Shown piece by piece: positions 7,635 through 14,309 of a DNA stretch of 40,315 nucleotides. The notes beneath the pieces are model-generated. The model did not search any database. It worked only from the letters and a program-made list of their open reading frames with translations, and was not told where the DNA came from. The stretch spans positions 1 through 40,315 of the forward strand of contig NZ_LWUA01000027.1 of NCBI RefSeq assembly GCF_005222955.1, written 5' to 3'. How positions within the stretch are numbered: the stretch's first letter is position 1; each line of letters starts with the position of its first letter. Both the position numbers and the translations under genes were made by a program. The stretch comes from Blastococcus sp. CCUG 61487 (GTDB taxonomy: Bacteria; Actinomycetota; Actinomycetes; Mycobacteriales; Geodermatophilaceae).

Positions 7635-8495
7635 TCAGCGGGGGGCGGGCACCTCGGCGCCTCGGGTCGCGGTCAGCAGCAGGTACTCCCAGTCGACGAC
7701 CGTCGACCCCTGCCCGCGGTCGGCTCGCCGGGCCAGTTCGGCCAGCTCGCCGTCGAGGGCAGCCGCGCGGTCGGGCTCGTCGGCCAGCGCCTTGTAGACG
7801 GCGATCGTCGGGCCGTAGACGGCCTTGAAGTAGTCGCGGAACTCCTCGGGCCGGTCGAAGTGGTCGACGGTGAGCATCCGGCGCTCGGCCGTGACGTCGG
7901 TGACCCGGTCGCCGAGCAGCTCCCGCACGTGCTCCTCGCTCCCCCACAGCGGCGGCGGGGACGCTCCGGGCGGTGGAGGTGGCGCGTACGGCTTCATGGT
8001 CGCGAACAGCTGCCCGATGAAGCCCTCCGGCGTCCAGCTGAGCAGCCCGATCCGGCCACCCGGCCGGCACACGCGGAGCAGTTCGTCGGCGGCCGCCCGG
8101 TGGTGCGGTGCGAACATGACCCCGATCGCCGACATGACCACGTCGAACTCGCCGTCACCGAACGGCAGCGCCTCCGCGTCGGCCTCGCGCCACTCCAGCT
8201 CCACGCCCTCCGCCGCGGCGCGGGCCAGCCCCGCGTCGAACAGCTCCGGCGTCAGGTCGGAGGCGACCACGCTCGCGCCCGTCCGGGCGGCCGTGACGGC
8301 GGCGTTGCCCGAGCCGGCCGCGACGTCGAGGACGCGGTCCCCGCTCCCGATGCCGCAGGCGGCCACCAGGACCTCGCCGAGCTCGGGCAGCAGGTCGGCG
8401 GCCAGCCTCGGGTAGTCCCCGGAGGCCCACATCGCGCGGTGCCGGGCCTTCAGCGCCCGGTCGGCGTCGGCGGTGGTGCCGGTGGTCGCGGTCAT
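7635..8495 (-). CDS. Class I SAM-dependent methyltransferase
   Basis: A 286-residue methyltransferase. Motif I VLDVAAGSGNAAV binds SAM, followed by SVVASDLTPEL, ADAEALPFGDGEFDVVMS and the post-II segment LLRVCRPGGRIGL, as in UbiE/COQ5-like Methyltransf_11/25 proteins. A proline-rich loop (YAPPPPPGASPPPLWG) follows motif III. The ATG at 8493-8495 has GGAG 7 nt upstream; the frame stays open beyond it but would run into the divergent gene. The methyl acceptor cannot be told from sequence. It converges on prfC with zero spacing and diverges from the phosphoribosyltransferase. Confidence 0.9.
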   Translation of the reverse strand: MTATTGTTADADRALKARHRAMWASGDYPRLAADLLPELGEVLVAACGIGSGDRVLDVAAGSGNAAVTAARTGASVVASDLTPELFDAGLARAAAEGVELEWREADAEALPFGDGEFDVVMSAIGVMFAPHHRAAADELLRVCRPGGRIGLLSWTPEGFIGQLFATMKPYAPPPPPGASPPPLWGSEEHVRELLGDRVTDVTAERRMLTVDHFDRPEEFRDYFKAVYGPTIAVYKALADEPDRAAALDGELAELARRADRGQGSTVVDWEYLLLTATRGAEVPAPR

Positions 8496-8597
8496 TCCGG
8501 GGCTCCTTCGTCGCCCGAGGGGTCCGGCGTCCCCGTACCGCCCGGGGGGCTGCTCGTCAGCCGCTGCCAGGCTCGTCCCGGGCCGGCCGTCCGGAAA

Positions 8598-8611
8598 GGG
8601 CCGAAGGGCCC
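8598..8611. promoter_or_regulatory. Near-palindrome GGGCCGAAGGGCCC, possible DevR/OsdR-type site
   Basis: It lies 60 bp upstream of the phosphoribosyltransferase start. It resembles the GGGCCGATCGGCCC-like palindrome that I recall for hypoxia/dormancy regulators of the DosR (DevR/OsdR) type in Actinobacteria, whose regulons include phosphoribosyltransferase-like genes. The match is by eye and from memory. Confidence 0.35.
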
Positions 8612-8670
8612 CGGCTCGGACGTCCCACGCCGGGTACGGCAGGAGGTCCCGTCGTCTGCCGGAGGTCGCC

Positions 8671-9327
8671 GTGCTCGGGTTCGGCAGGCGGTTCCGCGAC
8701 CGCGTCGAGGCCGGTCGGGCGCTCGCGATGCGGCTGGCCGAACTCGCGGGGCCGGACCTGGTGGTGCTCGGTCTGCCGCGCGGCGGGGTGGTCGTGGCCG
8801 CCGAGGTCGCCGCCGCCCTGGGCGGCGCCCTGGACATCGTCGTCGTCCGCAAGGTCGGGGTGCCGGGCCGGCCGGAGCTGGCCATGGGCGCCGTCGCGGC
8901 AGCCGGCGAGGAGCTCGAGACGGTGCGGGACGCGCGCGTGCTCGCCTCCGCCGCCGTGGACGAGGCGACCTTCGAGCGCGCCCGCAGCCAGGAGCTCGTC
9001 GAGCTACGCCGCCGGGAGGACGCCTACCGGCAGGGCCGTCCCCCGATGCCGCTGACGGGCCGCCGGGTCGTGCTCGTCGACGACGGGCTGGCCACCGGAT
9101 CGACCATGCGGGCAGCGGTCGCGGCGGTCCGCCGGGAGAAGCCGGCGCGCCTGGTCGCGGCCGTCCCGGTCGGCTCACCTGCCGCGTGCGCGGCCCTCGC
9201 CACCGAGGTGGACGAGGTGGCGTGCCTGTGGGCCCCCGGCTCCTTCCGGGCGGTCGGCCAGGCGTACGACGACTTCCGGCCCACCACGGACGACGAGGTG
9301 CGCGAAGCGCTCGCCCGCGCGGGGTGA
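8671..9327 (+). CDS. Phosphoribosyltransferase-domain protein
   Basis: A 218-residue type I phosphoribosyltransferase-fold protein. The PRPP-binding motif is visible as VVLVDDGLATGSTM (about residues 132-145) and the early PRTase strand-loop as LGLPRGGVVVA, then IVVVRKVGVPG. Such stand-alone proteins are common in Actinobacteria, sometimes fused to a dienelactone hydrolase-like domain; their substrate is not established. The GTG at 8671 has GGAGG with a 5-nt spacer. The frame extends upstream but across the promoter region. It converges on paoC with a 9-bp gap. Regulation by a redox or hypoxia regulator is suggested only by the upstream palindrome. Confidence 0.9.
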   Translation: MLGFGRRFRDRVEAGRALAMRLAELAGPDLVVLGLPRGGVVVAAEVAAALGGALDIVVVRKVGVPGRPELAMGAVAAAGEELETVRDARVLASAAVDEATFERARSQELVELRRREDAYRQGRPPMPLTGRRVVLVDDGLATGSTMRAAVAAVRREKPARLVAAVPVGSPAACAALATEVDEVACLWAPGSFRAVGQAYDDFRPTTDDEVREALARAG

Positions 9328-9336
9328 GCCGGCGGT

Positions 9337-11412
9337 TCAGGGCAGCCCGGCGAGGACCTTGTCGAGGGTGACCGGCAGATCCCGCACGCGGATGCCCGTG
9401 GCGCGGTGGACGGCGTTGACGACGGCGGCGGCGGTGCCGGTGATCCCGATCTCGCCGATGCCCTTGGTGCCCATCGCGTTGACGTAGGGGTCGTGCTCGT
9501 CGATCCAGTACGCCTGCACGTCACCGACGTCGGCGTTGACCGAGACGTGGTACTCGGCGAGGTCGTGGTTGGCGACCTGCCCGATCCGCGGGTCCCAGAC
9601 GCTGTTCTCGTGCAGGGCCATCGACAGGCCCATGGTCATGCCACCGATGAGCTGCGAGCGCGCCATCCGGGGGTTGATGATCCGCCCGGCGGCGAACACC
9701 CCGTACAGCCGGGGCACCCGCAGCTCGCCGGTGTCCGCGTGCACCCGCACCTCGGCGAACTGGGCGCCGAAGGCATAGGCGGCGTGCTCGGAGTCCTTGG
9801 CCGCCTGGTCGACGCCGGCGTCCGCCTCGTCCCCGTCGTCGGGGTCCGCGCCGAACTTGTCGCGGAACGCGCGCGCCGCCTCGACGACCGCCGAGCCCCA
9901 GGTGTTCATCCCCGACGAGCCGCCCGCCACCGAGGCGACCGGGTACCGGGTGTCGCCGATCCGCACCTCGACGTCCTCGACCGGCACGCCCAGCGCATCG
10001 GCGGTGATCTGGGCGAGCGTGGTCCACGTGCCGGTGCCGAGGTCGGCCGCCCCGATCTCCGCGACGTACCGCCCCGCCTCGTGGCGGATGACCGCCGTCG
10101 ACTGCGCGCTGCGGTAGGTCGGGTAGACCGACGAGGCGACGCCGGTGCCGACCAGCCACTCGCCGTCCCGGTGCCGCGCCGGCGGCCGGTCGGCCCAGCC
10201 GAACCGCTCGGCCCCCTCCCGCAGGCACCGCACGAGGTTCCGGCTGGACCACGGCTTGCCGGTCTCCGGGTCGACGTCGGGTTCGTTGCGGACGCGCAGG
10301 TCGATCGGGTCGATGCCGAGCGTCTCGGCCAGCTCGTCGAGCGCCACCTCGGGGCCGAACATGCCGGGGCACTCCCCCGGCGCCCGCATCCAGGAGTTCA
10401 CCGGGACGTCGAGGGCGGCCAGCCGGTGGGTGGTCCGCCGGTGCGGCGCGGCGTACATCATCTTCGTCGGGGTGCCGGCCTGCTCCACGAACTCCTTGAT
10501 CCGCGAGGTCTGCGCGACCACGTCGATCGCGATCGCCTGGAGCCGCCCGGTCCGGTCGGCGGCGATCTGCATCCGCTGGATCGTCGGCGAGCGGTAGCCG
10601 GCGAGGAAGAACATCTGCTGGCGGGTCAGCGCCAGCCGGACGGCCCGGCCGGGGAGGGCACGCGCGGCCATCGCGGCGAGCACGACGTTCGCGTGCGGTC
10701 GGCCCTTGGAGCCGAACCCGCCGCCCACGTAGGGGCAGACCACCCGCACCTGCTCCTTGCCGAGGCCGAAGACCTTGGCGATCGTGGACCGGGTGGAGTG
10801 CACGCCCTGGGTGGAGTCCCAGAGCGTGAGGGGCACCTCCGCGCCGGGGTCCCACAGCGCCGTCGTGGCGTGCGGCTCCAGCGGGTTGTTGTGCTGCATC
10901 GCGGTGGTGTACGTCTGCTCGACGGTCGCGTGCGCGGTGGCCATCGCGGCGGAGACGTCGCCCCGCGCGGTGTCGGCCTGGTCGGGCGCGTACAGCTCGG
11001 GGTGGTCGACCTGGAGCTCGCTGTCGTGCGGCCGCTCGGCGTACTCGACCCGCACGAGCTCCGCCGCCTGCCGGGCCGCCTCGGAGGTGTCCGCGACGAC
11101 GAGGGCGACCGGCTGGCCGCGGAAGTCCACCTCGGCGTCCTGCAGCACCGCCAGCTCGCGGTCGGAGGTGGCGGCCAGCCGCTCGGCGTCGCCGGCGGTG
11201 AGCACGGCCAGGACCCCCTCCACCGCCCGGGCGGCGGCGGTGTCGATCGTGGTCACCCGGCCGCGCGGGACCGTGGACTGCACCACGTGCGCGAAGGCGG
11301 GCCGCTCGACCGGCGCCTCGACGGCGTAGGCGACGAGGCCGCGGACCTTGGCGGCGCCGTCGCGGCGGGCGAGGTCGGCGCCGATCGCGCGGGGTTCCAG
11401 CAGCTCGGTCAC
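9337..11412 (-). CDS. Molybdenum-binding subunit of xanthine dehydrogenase-family aldehyde oxidoreductase (PaoC-like)
   Basis: A 691-residue large subunit that holds the molybdopterin cofactor and active site. The order is typical: ald_Xan_dh_C domain near the N-terminus (GLVAYAVE, then VVQSTVPRG), Moco-binding region with VGGGFGSKGR, the arginine loop WMRAPGECPGMF, and the catalytic Glu at about 654 in GTKGIGEIGITG. The MRAPGE loop and the gene order place it with E. coli PaoC/YagR (732 aa), which oxidises aromatic aldehydes, rather than with classical xanthine dehydrogenase. The GTG start lies 1 bp after the stop of the FAD subunit gene. No molybdenum-cofactor insertion gene (paoD/xdhC) follows; a phosphoribosyltransferase gene converges instead. 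Substrate assignment is inference. Confidence 0.93.
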   Translation of the reverse strand: MTELLEPRAIGADLARRDGAAKVRGLVAYAVEAPVERPAFAHVVQSTVPRGRVTTIDTAAARAVEGVLAVLTAGDAERLAATSDRELAVLQDAEVDFRGQPVALVVADTSEAARQAAELVRVEYAERPHDSELQVDHPELYAPDQADTARGDVSAAMATAHATVEQTYTTAMQHNNPLEPHATTALWDPGAEVPLTLWDSTQGVHSTRSTIAKVFGLGKEQVRVVCPYVGGGFGSKGRPHANVVLAAMAARALPGRAVRLALTRQQMFFLAGYRSPTIQRMQIAADRTGRLQAIAIDVVAQTSRIKEFVEQAGTPTKMMYAAPHRRTTHRLAALDVPVNSWMRAPGECPGMFGPEVALDELAETLGIDPIDLRVRNEPDVDPETGKPWSSRNLVRCLREGAERFGWADRPPARHRDGEWLVGTGVASSVYPTYRSAQSTAVIRHEAGRYVAEIGAADLGTGTWTTLAQITADALGVPVEDVEVRIGDTRYPVASVAGGSSGMNTWGSAVVEAARAFRDKFGADPDDGDEADAGVDQAAKDSEHAAYAFGAQFAEVRVHADTGELRVPRLYGVFAAGRIINPRMARSQLIGGMTMGLSMALHENSVWDPRIGQVANHDLAEYHVSVNADVGDVQAYWIDEHDPYVNAMGTKGIGEIGITGTAAAVVNAVHRATGIRVRDLPVTLDKVLAGLP

Positions 11413-11413
11413 C

Positions 11414-12439
11414 TCATGCCTCCCGGACGAGGTCGCGGACGGCGGCGACGACGGTGCGCGTCGCCAGCGGGATCTTGAAGCCGTTGCCGCCGTCCACCCC
11501 GGGCTGGGGCTGGGCCGCGGCGAGCTCGGCCTCCATCGCGGCGCGCACGGCGTGCTCGGTCGGCTCGGCGCCGCGGAGGATCTCCTCGGCCCGCGTGGCG
11601 CGCCAGGGCTTGTGCGCGACGCCGCCGAGCGCGATGCGGACGTCGGTGGCCCGGCCGTCGGCGACGGTGACCAGCGCCGCGACCGACACGAGCGCGAAGG
11701 CGTAGGACGCGCGGTCGCGCACCTTCCGGTAGGCCGACCGGGCTCCCGCCGGCGGCGCGGGCAGGTCGATGGCGGTGATCAGCTCGCCGTGCTGGAGCAC
11801 CGTGTCGCGGGACGGGTCGTCGCCGGGCGGCCGGTGCAGCTCGGTGAACGGGACGGCGCGGGCACCCCCCGGGCCCTGGACGTGGACGGTCGCCTCCAGC
11901 ACGGCCAGCGCCACCGCCATGTCCGAGGGGTGCGTGGCGATGCAGGTCTCCGGCGCGGTGGGGTCGGGCAGCGCGGCCGGCGTCCCGAGGATCGCGTGCT
12001 GGCGGGTGGCGCCACCGACCGCGCTGCAGCCGCTGCCCGGCTCGCGCTTGTTGCACGCCGTCGTCACGTCCTGGAAGTACGTGCACCGCGTGCGCTGGAG
12101 CGGGTTGCCGCCGGCGGTGGCCATGTTCCGCAGCTGCCCGGTGGCGCCGGCGAGCAGGGCCTGGGCGAGCACCGGGTACCGCTCCCGGACCCGCCGGTCG
12201 GCCGCCAGCTCGCTGTTGGTCACCGCCGCGCCGATCCGCAGGCCGCCGTCGGCCAAGTCGGTGATCTCCCGCGAGGTGAGCGTTCGGACGTCGATGACGA
12301 GCTCGGGCCGCGCCACCCCGAGCTTGAGGTGGTCGACGAGGTTGGTGCCGCCGGCCAGATAGACCGAGGCCGCCTCGGCCGCGGCACTGCGGACCGCCTC
12401 GGTCACGTCGCCCGGGCGGGCGTAGGCGAACGGCTTCAC
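11414..12439 (-). CDS. FAD-binding subunit with an extra iron-sulfur motif (PaoB-like)
   Basis: A 341-residue FAD subunit of the molybdenum hydroxylase. VYLAGGTNLVDHLK (28-40) is the FAD-binding segment and ATAGGNPLQ (108-116) the second. Cys120, Cys130 and Cys139 sit in the RTRC...ACNKREPGSGC stretch that in E. coli PaoB (318 aa) carries an additional [4Fe-4S] cluster; Cys167 could be the fourth ligand. This cysteine set separates the PaoB type from xanthine dehydrogenase and CoxM. The GTG overlaps the stop of the [2Fe-2S] subunit gene as GTGA, so the two are translationally coupled. Electrons would pass from Mo through the Fe-S centres to FAD. Confidence 0.93.
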   Translation of the reverse strand: MKPFAYARPGDVTEAVRSAAAEAASVYLAGGTNLVDHLKLGVARPELVIDVRTLTSREITDLADGGLRIGAAVTNSELAADRRVRERYPVLAQALLAGATGQLRNMATAGGNPLQRTRCTYFQDVTTACNKREPGSGCSAVGGATRQHAILGTPAALPDPTAPETCIATHPSDMAVALAVLEATVHVQGPGGARAVPFTELHRPPGDDPSRDTVLQHGELITAIDLPAPPAGARSAYRKVRDRASYAFALVSVAALVTVADGRATDVRIALGGVAHKPWRATRAEEILRGAEPTEHAVRAAMEAELAAAQPQPGVDGGNGFKIPLATRTVVAAVRDLVREA

Positions 12440-12945
12440 GACGCTCCGCCGGCCTGCCGCACCGCCGCGACGATCCCGACGTAGGCCGCGCAGCGGCAGA
12501 GGTTGCCGCTCATCCGCTCGGCCACCTCGTCCTCGGTGAGCTCGGGGTCGGCGGCGAGGTCGGTGCCGGCGGCGCTCGGCCACCCCCGACGGACCTCGTC
12601 CAGGACGCCCACGGCCGAGCAGATCTGGCCGGGAGTGCAGTAGCCGCACTGGAAGGCGTCCCTGTCGACGAACGCCTGCTGCACCGGGTGCAGCTCGCCG
12701 TCGGAGGCCAGGCCGTCGGCGGTGACCACCTCGGCGCCGTCGTGCGCCACGGCGAGGGCCAGGCAGCTCAGCGCCCGCTGCCCCTCGACCAGGACCGTGC
12801 ACGCGCCGCACTGGCCGTGGTCGCACCCCTTCTTCGGACTGGTGTTGCCCAGCCGTTCGCGCAGCGCGTCCAGCAGGGTCGTCCGGGTGTCGACGACGAG
12901 CCTGCGGGGCACGCCGTCGACGGTCAGCGAGATCTCGGCGTCCAC
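12436..12945 (-). CDS. [2Fe-2S] subunit of the molybdenum hydroxylase (PaoA-like)
   Basis: A 169-residue small subunit with two [2Fe-2S] centres. The plant-ferredoxin-type motif is CDHGQCGACTV with Cys41, Cys46, Cys49 and Cys61; the alpha-helical domain motif is CGYCTPGQIC with Cys100 and Cys103 plus the NLCRC pair Cys150/Cys152. E. coli PaoA has a Tat leader. Here the GTG at 12943-12945 gives a leaderless protein, and the open frame further upstream encodes an Arg/Cys-rich sequence that does not look like a Tat signal, so the complex is probably cytoplasmic. The ribosome binding site is weak. It is the first of three tightly packed subunit genes. Confidence 0.92.
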   Translation of the reverse strand: MDAEISLTVDGVPRRLVVDTRTTLLDALRERLGNTSPKKGCDHGQCGACTVLVEGQRALSCLALAVAHDGAEVVTADGLASDGELHPVQQAFVDRDAFQCGYCTPGQICSAVGVLDEVRRGWPSAAGTDLAADPELTEDEVAERMSGNLCRCAAYVGIVAAVRQAGGAS

Positions 12946-13003
12946 CTGCCCCCGTTTCCCTCGCGCGACGACCCGGCAAACCCGGCGGCCGTCGTCGGCC
13001 TGC

Positions 13004-13825
13004 TCAGCCGGGGGGCAGGCCCGCGACGATCCGGGTGATCGTCGCCTCCTCGACCGGCAGGTGCGGCAGCACGACCGGGAGCTCACCGGATTCCAGCCCG
13101 GCCTCGGCCAGCGCGGCAAGCAGCAGATCGGCCTCGGCCGGCGGCACCGGCACCGTGCAGCCGGCGTCCTCCAGCGCCGCGCGGGCGAGGAACAGCGCGC
13201 CGGCCAGGCCGTCGTCGGGCTCGGGCACCTCCGGCGCCGTGACGGCCGCGCGGGTGGCCGCCTCGGCGGCGCGCACCAGCGACAGCGGCAGTCCCTCGGT
13301 CTCGACCTCCACCAGCGGCATCGCCCCGAGCGCGGCGAGCACGAGCTGCTCGGCGTCGATCCGCAGCGGCACCTCCCACTCCGCCGCCCGGACGACGGCC
13401 GCGAGGTCGTCGCCGTCCTCCCCGACGTCCTCGGCGAGCTCCTCCCACGCCCGCGGCCGGCTGCTGCGGGCGCGCTCGGCCGCCGCCAGGCAGGTGGCCT
13501 CGACGAACGGTGCGAGCACCTCGTCGTCGAGACGATCGGCGTGCACGCAGCCGTCGGGGGTCAGCGCGTTCAGCGCGTCCTGGAAGCTGCCCGGCACGGC
13601 GTCGCCGAGTTCGAGCCGCCCCTCGTCGTCGCTGCCGAGCGGGAGCCCGCCGGCGGCCCGCTCCCCCAGGGTCGGGCCGCTGGGCTGCGGCAGCCCACCG
13701 CGGCTGCGCAGGTGCGGGCGATCGGACAGCCCCACCGCCCAGGCGCAGGTCTCGGCGATCAGCGCCGGGGTCCGCTCCCGCAGCACCTCGCGCGTCAGCA
13801 GCCCCACCCAGTCGACGTCGAACAC
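13004..13825 (-). CDS. Hypothetical protein
   Basis: A 273-residue protein I do not recognise. It is rich in Ala, Glu, Asp and Leu, without signal peptide, membrane segment or metal motif. The N-terminal third has WVGLLTREVLRERTPALIAE and CAWAVGL, the middle is acidic and helical (AWEELAEDVGEDGDDLAAVVRAAEWEV, about residues 125-150), and the C-terminus ends in repeated Leu/Glu helices. Codon use is like its neighbours. The GTG at 13823-13825 is the likeliest start because the frame upstream runs across the promoter of the divergent zinc-finger gene; no clear ribosome binding site supports it. It lies 58 bp upstream of paoA on the same strand, so co-transcription is possible, but a role in molybdenum hydroxylase maturation is not shown. 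Confidence 0.7.
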   Translation of the reverse strand: MFDVDWVGLLTREVLRERTPALIAETCAWAVGLSDRPHLRSRGGLPQPSGPTLGERAAGGLPLGSDDEGRLELGDAVPGSFQDALNALTPDGCVHADRLDDEVLAPFVEATCLAAAERARSSRPRAWEELAEDVGEDGDDLAAVVRAAEWEVPLRIDAEQLVLAALGAMPLVEVETEGLPLSLVRAAEAATRAAVTAPEVPEPDDGLAGALFLARAALEDAGCTVPVPPAEADLLLAALAEAGLESGELPVVLPHLPVEEATITRIVAGLPPG

Positions 13826-13899
13826 GTGCCCACTGTCCCAGCGCTCCCCCGCCGGCGCCCGCGCCCGGCAGAGGGCTTCCTCGGGGCCGCGGGGATCCG

Positions 13900-13905
13900 T
13901 ACGGT
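13900..13905 (+). promoter_or_regulatory. -10-like TACGGT ahead of zinc-finger gene
   Basis: TACGGT fits TANNNT and lies 47 nt upstream of the zinc-finger gene's ATG, leaving a short leader with a good Shine-Dalgarno. No matching -35 hexamer is obvious. Confidence 0.3.
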
Positions 13906-13952
13906 TGCTGGTCCGCCCGTCCCCACGCTGCCGCCCCGGCGGGAGGAAGCCG

Positions 13953-14297
13953 ATGACCGACCCGACGATCGATCCGGCGGTCCCGCCGTCGGGCACCGGC
14001 TGCCTCGAGTGCGAGCAGTCCGGCGGCTGGTGGTTCCACCTGCGCCGCTGCGCCGCGTGCGGTCACGTCGGCTGCTGCGACTCCTCGCCGAGCCGGCACG
14101 CCCGCGCGCACTTCGAGGGCACCGGACACCCGGTGATCCGCAGCTTCGAGCCGGGCGAGAACTGGTTCTGGAGCTTCCGCACCCAGGCCGCCGTGCCCGG
14201 CGTGCCGCTCGCTCCGCCGCAGCACCGCCCGCCCGACCAGCCGGCACCCGGCCCACGCGGCCGGGTGCCCGACGACTGGCGGTCCCGGCTGCGCTGA
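13953..14297 (+). CDS. UBP-type zinc finger protein
   Basis: A 114-residue protein holding a ubiquitin-hydrolase-type (ZnF-UBP) zinc finger: Cys17/Cys20 (GCLEC), Cys33/Cys36 (RCAAC), Cys41/Cys42 (GCCDSS), then His49, His53 and His59 (HARAHFEGTGH), followed by WFWSF. Bacterial stand-alone UBP fingers are common in Actinobacteria, and their ligand is unknown. The C-terminal third (from about residue 78) is Pro/Arg-rich and probably disordered. GGAGGAAG precedes the ATG. It converges on the RND transporter gene with a 12-bp gap. Confidence 0.92.
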   Translation: MTDPTIDPAVPPSGTGCLECEQSGGWWFHLRRCAACGHVGCCDSSPSRHARAHFEGTGHPVIRSFEPGENWFWSFRTQAAVPGVPLAPPQHRPPDQPAPGPRGRVPDDWRSRLR

Positions 14298-14309
14298 CCG
14301 GGGCCGGCG

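Noticed and set aside
9406-11478. 690-codon open frame antisense to paoC
   Set aside because: A shadow of the molybdenum subunit gene: Arg/Gly/His-rich without motifs.
12946-13119. N-terminal extension of the [2Fe-2S] subunit as a Tat leader
   Set aside because: The upstream in-frame sequence is Arg/Cys/Ser-rich and overlaps the end of the 13004 gene; it has no twin-arginine motif followed by a hydrophobic core.
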